Shown: piece after piece, positions 42,878 to 50,599 of the stretch
Numbering within the stretch: position 1 is the stretch's first letter
Layout of the letters: every line of letters begins with the position of its first letter
Assembly (NCBI GenBank): GCA_035938265.1
Contig: DASZHA010000026.1
Span: 1-59,388, forward strand
Direction of reading: 5' to 3'
From: DASZHA01 sp035938265
GTDB taxonomy: Bacteria; Chloroflexota; Dormibacteria; DASZGP01
DNA length: 59,388 nucleotides
Position numbers and translations under genes: made by a program
The notes under the pieces: model-generated
What the model saw: only the letters and a program-made list of their open reading frames with translations
Database searches by the model: none
Told to the model about the DNA's origin: nothing

Positions 42878-43717
42878 ATGCCGTACTTCGATTTCGAGGG
42901 TTTCCAGCTCGCCTACAGCATCTACGGAGAGGGGAAGCGCACCCTGGTGCTGACCCACGGCCAGCTCCTCAACCAGCGGATGCACGAGCCCTTGGCTCGC
43001 GACCTCGCCCGCCGTGGCAACCGCGTCATCACCCTGGACCTGCTGGGGCACGGCCGCTCGGACCGCCCCCAGGACCAGTGGCGCTACACCTTCGGACTGT
43101 ACGCCCAGCAGGTGGTGGCCCTGCTCGACCACCTGGACATCGACGAGGCGGTCATCGGCGGCACGTCGCTTGGGGCCAACGTAACCCTGGAGGTGGCGAT
43201 GGCGGCCCCCGAGCGGTGCCGCGGACTGATCGTGGAGATGCCGGTGCTGGACAATGGAATCCTGGCGGCGGTGCAGACCTTCACGCCGCTGCTGCTGGTT
43301 CTCAAGTACGGCCGCCCGCTGGTCTCGTTGCTGGGGTGGGCTCTCACGCCGATCCCCCGCGGGCTGCTACCCCTGATCGGCAAGATCGTCCTCGACGCGA
43401 TCCGGCAGGACCATGCGGCCAGCCCCGCCATACTCACCGGGCAGATGATGGGCCGGATCGCGCCGGACCATCCCACCCGGATGACCATCGACATGCCGAC
43501 CCTGGTCATCGGCCATCCCGGCGACCCCGTCCATCCCCTGGCGGACGCCGAGCTCCTGACCAGTGAGATGCCGCGAGCCCGGCTGGTGGAGGCCAACAAT
43601 ATTCTCGAGATGCGCCTCTATCCCGACCGGCTCACGGGTGAGATCGCTGACTTCCTGGAGTCAGCCTGGCGCCCCCAGCGCGCCCGCGCCGCACGCCGTC
43701 GTCGCAAGGCGGGCTGA
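42878..43717 (+). CDS. Alpha/beta-fold hydrolase
   Basis: 279 residues from the ATG at 42878. LVLTHGQLLNQRMHEPLA carries the oxyanion HG, VITLDLLGHGRSDRP follows, and the nucleophile elbow is IGGTSLGANVT (Ser in GTSLG near residue 94). The acid is probably Asp in GHPGDPVHP. The strand that should end with the catalytic His reads EANNILEMRLYP and holds no His, so activity may differ from a standard hydrolase. The last 25 residues are highly basic (RARAARRRRKAG). The substrate is unknown. Confidence 0.85.
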   Translation: MPYFDFEGFQLAYSIYGEGKRTLVLTHGQLLNQRMHEPLARDLARRGNRVITLDLLGHGRSDRPQDQWRYTFGLYAQQVVALLDHLDIDEAVIGGTSLGANVTLEVAMAAPERCRGLIVEMPVLDNGILAAVQTFTPLLLVLKYGRPLVSLLGWALTPIPRGLLPLIGKIVLDAIRQDHAASPAILTGQMMGRIAPDHPTRMTIDMPTLVIGHPGDPVHPLADAELLTSEMPRARLVEANNILEMRLYPDRLTGEIADFLESAWRPQRARAARRRRKAG

Positions 43718-43852
43718 ACAAGCTCAAGCCCGCGATCCCGGCCCGTTTCGAAGCGCATTTGCGCCGGTGCGCCCGAACTGGCGCCGAGTTCCAGCAAACT
43801 GTGCAATATTGCCTAGATCGGCAGCCGGCCGGCTGCTAGTTTGGGCGGCGCG

Positions 43853-46800
43853 GTGATCAATGCTGGAACCGTAACCCTGCTCTTCACCGACCTGGTCGGA
43901 TCGGCGGGCCTCATCGACCAGCTGGGCGACGAGTCGGCGGAGCTTGTCCGGCGCACGCACTTCCGCCTGCTGCGCGACGCGGTCAAGCAGCACGGCGGTT
44001 CCGAGGTCAAGAACCTGGGCGACGGCCTGATGGTGGCTTTCGCCAGCGCCGTCGACGGCCTCGACTGCGCTATCACGATCCAGCAGACCGTCAGCCATCA
44101 CAACGCCAGCGCCGACGCATCCGAGCAGGCCCTGGCGGTGCGCATCGGGCTCCATATCGGCGAGCCGATCCGCGACGAGGACGACTATTTCGGCACCTCG
44201 GTGGCGGTGGCCAAGCGCCTGTGCGACCAGGCAGGTGCGGGCCAGGTGCTGGTGTCCCAGCTGGTCCGAGCCCTGGTTGGCTCGCGCGGGGGGTTCCAGT
44301 TCACCGACCTCGGGCCGATGGCGCTGAAAGGTCTGGCCGACCCGGTGGGTGTGCACGAGCTGGCCTGGGAGATACCGCAGCCGGCCGCCGTGATCCCATT
44401 GCCGCCGGGGCTGGCCGGGGTGCGCCCGATCGTCGGCGGCCGGGGGGTCAGCGACGTCTTCGTCGGGCGCAGCGGAGACGTGGCCGAGCTGATGCGGGCG
44501 TGGGAGGAGGCGCGGCTGGGCAGGACGCAGATGGGGTTCCTGGCCGGGGACGCCGGCATCGGCAAGACCCGCCTGGCCTCGGAGTTCGCCCGCAAGGTCA
44601 ACGAGGAGGGCGGCCTGGTCCTCTACGGGCGCTCCAACGAGGACATCCTGGTTCCCTACCAGCCGTTCGCCGAAGGCCTCGACCACTACGTCGGCACCTC
44701 GTCGCCGATGGAGCTGCGCACCCAGCTGGGGTCCACCGCCAACATCTTGGTACGGATGGTGCCCCGCGTTGGCGAGCGCCTGCCCGGGCTGCTCCCGGCG
44801 CCGGACGTGGACCCCGAGGAGTCGCGCTACCGCCTCTTTGACGCCGTCGCCCGCACCCTCCGCGCCATATCGGAGGCCAAGCCCCTGCTGCTCGTCCTCG
44901 ACGACCTGCACTGGGCCGACCGAGCATCACTGCTGCTCCTCCAGTTCCTGGCCCAGCGCTTGCCCGACGCCCGGATCCTGGTGCTGGGCACCTACCGCGA
45001 CGTCGAGGTCGACCGCAACCACCCGCTGACCGAGACCCTGGGCCAGCTCCGGCTCGAGGCCAACCACCACAAGCTCGCTCTCAGTGGCCTGACGGCAAAT
45101 GACATCGGCTTCCTGCTGTCGGCCCTATCGCGCCAGGAGCTCGACGACGCCGCGCTCTCCCTGGCCCGCGCCCTGCACCGGGAGACCGAGGGCAACCCCT
45201 TCTTCACCGGCGAGATCCTGCGCCACCTCCTGGAGACGGGACATATCTACGAGCAGGACGGTCGCTGGATGAGCGACGCCACCTCGGTCGAGGACCTCGG
45301 CATCCCCGAAGGCGTCCGCGCCGTCATCGGCCGCCGGCTGTCGCGGTTGTCGGAGGAGTGTTACCGCGCCCTCGGCGTGGGGTCGGTTTTCGGCCGGGAG
45401 TTCGACGCCGGCGTCCTCCTGCTGGCGACCGACCTCGGCGAGGACGAGCTGACCGTGCTGCTCGACGACGCTGTTGAGCACCAGGTGCTGACCGAGGTCC
45501 CCGGCGCGTTCGGCAGGTACTCCTTCGCCCACGCGCTCATCCGGCAGGCGCTGTACGAGTCGCTCACCCTGACGCGGCGGGTGCGACTGCACTACCGCAT
45601 CGGAGAGGCACTGGAGAACCTCTACGCCGGCGACCTCGAGCCACACCTGCCCGAGCTGGCGCACCACTTCGTGGAGGCGGCTCCCGGTGGGGACCTGCAG
45701 AAGGCGCTCGAGTACACCATGCGCAACGGCGCGCGGGCCGCCTCCCAGTACGCCTACGAGGAGGCCTGCCGTCACTACGAGAAGGCACTGGAGCTGCTGG
45801 AGGACATCCAGAGCCCGGTGACCCGCTGCGAGGTGCTGATCGCGCTGGGCGAGGCGCGCCTCAACGCCGGCGAGTATGCACGGGCCCGGGAGGCCTTCCG
45901 CGACGCAGCCCAGGCCGCCGAACCGCTGGGGATGTCGCGTCACCTTGCGCGGGCAGCGCTGGGGTATCGCGGCCGGCTGGGCTTCGGCACCGGGCTCCTC
46001 GACAAGGTCGGGATCGCGCTCCTGGAGAAGGCGCTGCCGGCCCTCGGCGACACCGACTCGGGGCTTAGGGCCAGGGTGATGGCGTCGCTGGCCGAGGCGC
46101 TGATCTTCATCGACACGTTCGAGCGCCGCAAGGCCCTCTGCGACGAGGCGCTGGCGATGGCCCGCCGCGTCGGCGACAAGGCGGCCCTGGCCGAGGTCCT
46201 GCTGGACGTCAACTACGCGCTGATGGGCCCCGACCTGACACTGGAGTTGCAGTCGGGGGTCGAAGAGGCCTTCGCCCTCGCCCAGGAGATCGGCGACCAG
46301 CGAATCCTGCTGGAGGCGCTGATCTGCCGAATCCAGACCCTGTGGGAGCTTGGTGACTTCGAGCAGGCCCACCAGCAGTTCGCGACGTTCAGGCAGATCA
46401 GCGGCGAGATGCGGCAGACGTATTACAGGTCGCTGGCGACCACCCTGGCGGGCTGCGAGGCCCTGATGCAGGGGCGGATGGAGGAGGGTGAGCGGCACTG
46501 CTGGAAGCTGCTGGAGTATGCCTCTCAGGGGCAGAACTCCAACGCCTTCCAGCTCTTCGGCGTCCAGATCTTCTTCATCCGCTACTGCAACGGGACCCTC
46601 GAGACGCTCCACGCGGGGACCAAGACCTCGACCGAGACGTTCAGCAACATGCCCGTGCTGCGCAGCGGGCTGGCGCTGATCTACTGCGAGCTGGGCATGG
46701 AGGAGGAGGCGCGCAGGTCGCTGGAAACGCTCGGCGCCGACGACTTCCAGAACGTTCCCCACGACGCCTTCATGCTCAACGCCCTCGACCACCTGGCGCG

Positions 46801-47758
46801 GCTGGTCGAACACCTCAAGGACCCCCGCCGGGCCGCCAGGCTCTACGAGATGGCGATCCCCTTCGCTGATCGTCATGTCTTATCGGGAGTGTTCGCGGCC
46901 TACTACGGCCCCATGACCCTGACGCTGGGGCGGCTGGCATTGGTCTCGGGCGAGCACGACCTGGCGGAGCGCCACCTGGAGTCGGCGCTGCGGACCACCA
47001 CGGCATCGGGCGCCCGTCCCGCTCACGTCGACTCGTCCCTGACGCTGGCGTCAACGCTGCTGGCCCGGGGCGGCTCCGGTGACCGGGAGCGAGCCCTGGA
47101 CATCCTGGCCGCGGCTGAGGCCGAGGCCAACGAGGTCGGCATGCCGGCGTTCGCGGAGAAGGTCGACGCCCTGCGCCAGGCTCACTCGGGCGCGCCCGAG
47201 ATCTCGGCGGTCAAGCCCTTGACCGCACGGCAGCGGTTCGGCCGCCGCGCCGGCCGCTTCCGGGACGAGGCCCGGGCAGTGCTCTCCAGCCGGGCGCAGG
47301 CGGCAATGGCGCGCGTCATCCGCGATGCCTCCGACGATGACCTGCAGCGACGCTTCGGCTCGCCGATGGCGCAGCGAGCGATGTTCGCGGGCCTGACCCG
47401 GTCGTTCCAGCCGCGGGCCGCCTTCGGCTACGAGGGCCAGATCCTGCTGGAACTGAAGAACCCATCAGCCGCGGGCAGCTCGGACTGGTGGGCCATCGCC
47501 ATCGAGGGCGATAGGGCCTCGGCTCGACGGGGGTGGACCCCGGACGCGGCCCTGGTATTGCACATGACAGTGGCCACCTTCGTCCGAATGATCGCGGGCG
47601 GCAACTCGATGGAGATGTGGTTCGACGGCCTGATCACGCTGGAGGGGGATATCACGCTGGCGCCCCGGATGGAGGAGATGTTTGGCGCCGGCTCATCGTT
47701 CGAGGCCGCCGGCTCGGCCGGTACCGAAGCGGCCGTGGCCATGGAGCCAACGGGTTAG
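43853..47758 (+). CDS. Cyclase-homology, NTPase, TPR and SCP2-like fusion regulator
   Basis: About 1301 residues. The class III cyclase-like domain is 1-170, with Asp13 (FTDLVGS), Lys53 and Asp57 (VKNLGDGL). The transition-state Asn position is Ala118 (SVAVAKRL), while Arg122 is kept. The NTPase has Walker A GDAGIGKTR near 232-240 and Walker B LLLVLDDLHWAD near 345. TPR-like helices cover about 600-1080. The last roughly 130 residues (FGYEGQILLEL, WWAIAIEGDRA, MEMWFDGLITLEGD) have an SCP2-like sterol/lipid-binding pattern. I prefer the GTG at 43853, with TAGTTT 10 nt upstream; a TTG at 43841 is also in frame. It is paralogous to the gene at 13443-16754. Confidence 0.85.
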   Translation: MINAGTVTLLFTDLVGSAGLIDQLGDESAELVRRTHFRLLRDAVKQHGGSEVKNLGDGLMVAFASAVDGLDCAITIQQTVSHHNASADASEQALAVRIGLHIGEPIRDEDDYFGTSVAVAKRLCDQAGAGQVLVSQLVRALVGSRGGFQFTDLGPMALKGLADPVGVHELAWEIPQPAAVIPLPPGLAGVRPIVGGRGVSDVFVGRSGDVAELMRAWEEARLGRTQMGFLAGDAGIGKTRLASEFARKVNEEGGLVLYGRSNEDILVPYQPFAEGLDHYVGTSSPMELRTQLGSTANILVRMVPRVGERLPGLLPAPDVDPEESRYRLFDAVARTLRAISEAKPLLLVLDDLHWADRASLLLLQFLAQRLPDARILVLGTYRDVEVDRNHPLTETLGQLRLEANHHKLALSGLTANDIGFLLSALSRQELDDAALSLARALHRETEGNPFFTGEILRHLLETGHIYEQDGRWMSDATSVEDLGIPEGVRAVIGRRLSRLSEECYRALGVGSVFGREFDAGVLLLATDLGEDELTVLLDDAVEHQVLTEVPGAFGRYSFAHALIRQALYESLTLTRRVRLHYRIGEALENLYAGDLEPHLPELAHHFVEAAPGGDLQKALEYTMRNGARAASQYAYEEACRHYEKALELLEDIQSPVTRCEVLIALGEARLNAGEYARAREAFRDAAQAAEPLGMSRHLARAALGYRGRLGFGTGLLDKVGIALLEKALPALGDTDSGLRARVMASLAEALIFIDTFERRKALCDEALAMARRVGDKAALAEVLLDVNYALMGPDLTLELQSGVEEAFALAQEIGDQRILLEALICRIQTLWELGDFEQAHQQFATFRQISGEMRQTYYRSLATTLAGCEALMQGRMEEGERHCWKLLEYASQGQNSNAFQLFGVQIFFIRYCNGTLETLHAGTKTSTETFSNMPVLRSGLALIYCELGMEEEARRSLETLGADDFQNVPHDAFMLNALDHLARLVEHLKDPRRAARLYEMAIPFADRHVLSGVFAAYYGPMTLTLGRLALVSGEHDLAERHLESALRTTTASGARPAHVDSSLTLASTLLARGGSGDRERALDILAAAEAEANEVGMPAFAEKVDALRQAHSGAPEISAVKPLTARQRFGRRAGRFRDEARAVLSSRAQAAMARVIRDASDDDLQRRFGSPMAQRAMFAGLTRSFQPRAAFGYEGQILLELKNPSAAGSSDWWAIAIEGDRASARRGWTPDAALVLHMTVATFVRMIAGGNSMEMWFDGLITLEGDITLAPRMEEMFGAGSSFEAAGSAGTEAAVAMEPTG

Positions 47759-47777
47759 TCAACGAGGTCGGTGAGCC

Positions 47778-48140
47778 TCAGAGCGTAGTCTGGTACTTCT
47801 CCATCACCGCTGCCAGGTTGGCCGGGGCTTCGACCCCATGGCGGTGGAGCTGCTCCAGCAGCGACAGGATGTGGCGGACCCCGGCGAGGTTGACGCCGTG
47901 CTTGCGGGTCAGCGTCTGGATGACTTGGAGCCGGATGATGTCGCGCTGGCTGAAACGCCGGCGGTTGGTCGACGTGCGCCAGGGGGAGATCAGGCCCAGG
48001 TTCTCGTACATCATCAGCGTGCGCGGATGCGTCTCGAGTATCTCGGAGGCCACACTGATGGTGTACACCGGCTTGTCGAGGTCGAGCCCTGGCGCACTCG
48101 AGGAAGAGCTGGGGGTTGCGGCGGCCATGCGCGCGCTCAT
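47778..48140 (-). CDS. MerR-family regulator, HspR-like
   Basis: 120 residues. After a Ser/Ala-rich leader, TISVASEILETHPRTLMMYENLGLISPWRTSTNRRRFSQRDI is a winged-helix MerR DNA-binding domain, followed by IQTLTRKHGVNLAGVRHILSLL. The VxxVAxxLxxHPxTLRxYE pattern and the short effector part with HGVNLAGV are typical of HspR, the repressor of dnaK and clpB in actinobacteria and relatives. No heat-shock gene is adjacent, so regulon and symbol are left open. The ATG is preceded by GGGGGG. It ends 19 nt from the convergent cyclase-fusion gene. Confidence 0.85.
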   Translation of the reverse strand: MSARMAAATPSSSSSAPGLDLDKPVYTISVASEILETHPRTLMMYENLGLISPWRTSTNRRRFSQRDIIRLQVIQTLTRKHGVNLAGVRHILSLLEQLHRHGVEAPANLAAVMEKYQTTL

Positions 48141-48294
48141 GCCCCCCGCTTCCTGATAATCATGCTGTCGCTATTGTGACGTATCGCCACGCCAATTTGC
48201 CAACTGGGCCCATAAACCGCTTCTTTCGCAGTAAAGGAGCAAAGGATCGCGGCGGTGGCTGGAATCCTGCTGACGCAACGAACATCTGTGCTGC

Positions 48295-48300
48295 TACACT
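48295..48300 (+). promoter_or_regulatory. Putative -10 box of HNH gene (TACACT)
   Basis: TACACT lies 11 nt before the HNH ATG at 48312, preceded by CTGACG at 48270-48275 as a weak -35 (19-base spacing). The region between contains no ribosome binding site. It belongs to a 171-base gap after the divergent MerR gene in which I see no other element. Confidence 0.35.
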
Positions 48301-48311
48301 AATTAGTAGTT

Positions 48312-48746
48312 ATGCACAGGAAGTGCAACACGTGTGGAGAAGTCAAAGACACCACCGAATTCCCCCGAAACGCGAGCAAGCCCGGCGGAATTGCTCGACT
48401 GTGCAAGGCATGTCAGCGGGCATATCTGAAGGACCACTACTGGAGAAATCGGCAGGCTTACATCGCCAAGGCTCACGCCCGAAACCAGGCGGAGCGTGCG
48501 AAGCTGCGGAAGCTCCTCCACCAGCTGAAGGACGTCCCATGCGCGGATTGTGGCGTGGGCTATCCACCGTGGGTGATGCAGTTCGACCACGTCCGCGGCG
48601 TCAAACTGTTCGAGGTCGGGCGTGGCATAAGCGCCACCCGCGTACGTATGCTTCAAGAGGCCGCAAAGTGCGAGGTGGTGTGTGCCAATTGCCATGCCCA
48701 GCGAACGCATGAGCGCCAAGCGCGCGCCCGTAGCTCAGCGGATTAG
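48312..48746 (+). CDS. HNH endonuclease-like zinc protein
   Basis: 144 residues. An N-terminal CxxC pair (KCNTCGEVK) and CKACQ form one zinc site. After a basic helical stretch, PCADCGVGYPPWVMQFDHVRG and CEVVCANCHAQRTHER give the HNH-type core: Cys-x2-Cys, DH and the C-x-x-CH end. Similar small proteins are often found singly in genomes, phages and islands. The product may cut DNA or only bind it. Its last eight codons run into the tRNA-Arg gene (23-base overlap). Base composition at 48290-48330 is more A/T-rich than the surroundings. Confidence 0.7.
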   Translation: MHRKCNTCGEVKDTTEFPRNASKPGGIARLCKACQRAYLKDHYWRNRQAYIAKAHARNQAERAKLRKLLHQLKDVPCADCGVGYPPWVMQFDHVRGVKLFEVGRGISATRVRMLQEAAKCEVVCANCHAQRTHERQARARSSAD

Positions 48747-48800
48747 AGCGCCACGCTACGGACGTGGAAGTCGGGGGTTCGAGTCCCTCCGGGCGCGCCA
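48724..48800 (+). tRNA. tRNA-Arg (anticodon ACG)
   Basis: It folds as a full cloverleaf. The acceptor stem GCGCCCG / CGGGCGC (48724-48730 with 48790-48796) is followed by discriminator G and an encoded CCA. D stem GCTC/GAGC. Anticodon stem CCACG/CGTGG with loop CTACGGA gives anticodon ACG at 48758-48760 (A34 usually edited to inosine). The T arm has loop TTCGAGT and one G-U pair. It reads CGN arginine codons. The HNH gene ends inside its 5' part. Confidence 0.97.
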
Positions 48801-48803
48801 GCC

Positions 48804-49370
48804 CTAACCAAGCTCTGCCGTGGTAATCGGCGTATGCACCGCCGCGGGCTTCCCCAGCCTGCTCTGGTACAGCACCACCGAGTCCACCGCCAGCGCCGGC
48901 AGCGACGGCATCGATGCCAACCACTCCCCCACCTCGGCGGCCCGCTCTCGACCCAGCGGCGGCTTCCGCACCCGCGCCAGGGTCAGGTGCGGTCGGTACG
49001 GCTTGGGGTCGACCGGCAGGCCGCGCCCCTGAAGCTCCCCCGCCAGCACCTCCTGCGCCGCCACCAGGCGCTCGGAGCCGGCGCCTGGTCCCAGCCATAG
49101 CACCCGCGGGCGACGCGCCCCGGGAAACGCTCCCGGCTCGCCCCATCCCAGCTCCCACGGTGACCCGGCCCCCGCGGCGGTCGCCTCCACCGCCGCCGAT
49201 GCCGCCTCAACCTGGCCAGCGTCTAGCTCGCCAAGGAACGCCAGCGTCAGGTGCAGGTTGCTCGCTGGCGTCACCGACAGCTCCGGGAAGCGCTCCCGCG
49301 TCCGCCCCAGCCAGCCGCCCAGGGCCGCGCCCAGATCGGTCTCGCCCCCAACCGCCACGAAGCAGCGCAC
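48804..49370 (-). CDS. thpR: RNA 2',3'-cyclic phosphodiesterase (LigT/ThpR family)
   Basis: A 188-residue 2H phosphoesterase. The two catalytic HxTx motifs are HLTLAFLGEL near residue 40 and HLTLARVR near 149, set in two pseudo-symmetric halves (MRCFVAVGGE start; YRPHLTLA). The family opens 2',3'-cyclic phosphates on RNA ends. The GTG start is 12 nt after the previous stop, so it is co-transcribed with the lipoprotein gene. The gene ends 4 nt from the tRNA on the opposite strand. Confidence 0.92.
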   Translation of the reverse strand: MRCFVAVGGETDLGAALGGWLGRTRERFPELSVTPASNLHLTLAFLGELDAGQVEAASAAVEATAAGAGSPWELGWGEPGAFPGARRPRVLWLGPGAGSERLVAAQEVLAGELQGRGLPVDPKPYRPHLTLARVRKPPLGRERAAEVGEWLASMPSLPALAVDSVVLYQSRLGKPAAVHTPITTAELG

Positions 49371-49382
49371 TGGCGCGCCGCG

Positions 49383-50306
49383 CTACGGGTTCTTGATGCT
49401 GCCCACCTGGTATTGCACGTGGGCGTTCTTTTCCAACCCGGTGACGTAGTCGGCAAACCACTGGGGCCGCATGTTGATGTGGTAGAAGTCGGCGTCGGGG
49501 GCCCGCACCAGCACGTAACGGATCTTCATCGTGGTGGCGTCCTTGGCGTCGAGCTTGAGGATGTAGAAACCGTCACTGGCCTTGGTCAGCTCCTGCGTCG
49601 TCTGGCCCACCTGCAGGGCGGTCAGCGCACCCTTCAGCGCCGCCAGTGAGCCGGTGTCGAGGTCGGAGATCTTGACCGTAAGCTCGGTGCCGCGGTCGGC
49701 ATCCTTTTCGTCGCTGTACTGCTTGGCCACCTCGACGAGGTCCTTGCCACCCTTGATCATGTCCAGCGCGTCCTGTGCCCGCCGCTTGGCCTGCTGGTTC
49801 TCCAGCCGCTGCTCCGCCAACCGTGCCCGCGCCTGCTCGCGGACCTGGTCGATGGTCACGCCCTCCTTCTTCAGATAGTCGTTGAAGGTACCCGGGTTCT
49901 GGCTCCCCTGCTGGTTGGCCTGGTTGGCCCGGAACTCGTAGTCGCGCCGGGCGTTGTCGACATCCTTGTTGACGTCGTCGTCGCTGACGGTGATGCCATG
50001 GTTCTTGGCGTCGTCCAGCAGCAGCAGCTGGTCGACCAGGTCCTGGATCGCCTGGTTCTGGAAGTTCTGGTCGATCTTCTTGCCGTCGGTGGAATCGAGG
50101 CTCGGGTACTGGCTCGGGTTGGCCTGGCGCGTGATGTTGTAGTCGTCACGCAACAGGCGCAGCCGGGTCTGGTATTCGGCCATCGAGACGGTGTGCCCAT
50201 CCATGCGCGCCGCTGGTTTTCCGATGAATGGGAGGTCGTCGGCGGAGCAACCAGCCAGGCTCAGGACAGCGACGGCAACCAGGGCGTAGACTGGCTTCCG
50301 GGACAT
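49383..50306 (-). CDS. SurA/PrsA-like chaperone lipoprotein
   Basis: 307 residues from the ATG at 50306. MSRKPVYALVAVAVLSLAGC is a lipoprotein signal with lipobox LAGC. The mature N-terminal part is SurA_N-like and helical: ARMDGHTVSMAEYQTRLRLL, IDQNFQNQAIQDLVDQLLLLDDAK, then GVTIDQVREQARARLAEQRL. A parvulin-like region follows (GKDLVEVAKQYSDEKDADRGTELTVK) with partial motif conservation, so isomerase activity is uncertain. It probably helps fold exported proteins at the outer membrane face. TAGACT sits 8 nt upstream. Confidence 0.85.
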   Translation of the reverse strand: MSRKPVYALVAVAVLSLAGCSADDLPFIGKPAARMDGHTVSMAEYQTRLRLLRDDYNITRQANPSQYPSLDSTDGKKIDQNFQNQAIQDLVDQLLLLDDAKNHGITVSDDDVNKDVDNARRDYEFRANQANQQGSQNPGTFNDYLKKEGVTIDQVREQARARLAEQRLENQQAKRRAQDALDMIKGGKDLVEVAKQYSDEKDADRGTELTVKISDLDTGSLAALKGALTALQVGQTTQELTKASDGFYILKLDAKDATTMKIRYVLVRAPDADFYHINMRPQWFADYVTGLEKNAHVQYQVGSIKNP

Positions 50307-50314
50307 GGCGGACG

Positions 50315-50320
50315 AGTCTA
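50315..50320 (-). promoter_or_regulatory. Putative -10 box of SurA/PrsA-like gene (TAGACT)
   Basis: TAGACT ends 8 nt before the ATG at 50306, in a 35-base divergent gap with the small Cys-rich gene. The hexamer and spacing match those of the patatin gene. Confidence 0.5.
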
Positions 50321-50341
50321 ACAAAGGGCTGTGAGCGCCTC

Positions 50342-50572
50342 GTGAAGATCTGCGAGAGCTGCGTCCACCGGCGGGTCGTCTCCGTTGACGAGGTCCCCAT
50401 GGGCGTCAACCGCGACAATCGCCGGCACGATGCCAACGGCACGCCCTACTACCTCTACTGCAGCTACTTCTTCTCCTACCCCAGCGCCAACATGCGCCTG
50501 ACCTGCTCGCAGCACACGCCTGACATCGCATCCCAGCACGCGGCCGAACAGCTGGACAACCTTCCCGCGTAG
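50342..50572 (+). CDS. Small four-cysteine protein, hypothetical
   Basis: 76 residues from a GTG at 50342. Four Cys are arranged as CESC (residues 4-7), YCSYFF and LTCSQH, with His near the last, suggesting a small metal-binding fold. The rest is polar with no membrane segment. The start is uncertain: the frame stays open upstream to 50228 but that part overlaps the divergent lipoprotein gene. No family is recognised. It converges on the flavin oxidoreductase with 27 bases between. Confidence 0.45.
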   Translation: MKICESCVHRRVVSVDEVPMGVNRDNRRHDANGTPYYLYCSYFFSYPSANMRLTCSQHTPDIASQHAAEQLDNLPA

Positions 50573-50599
50573 ACACCCCGCGGCTGCCAGGCGCCCTGA

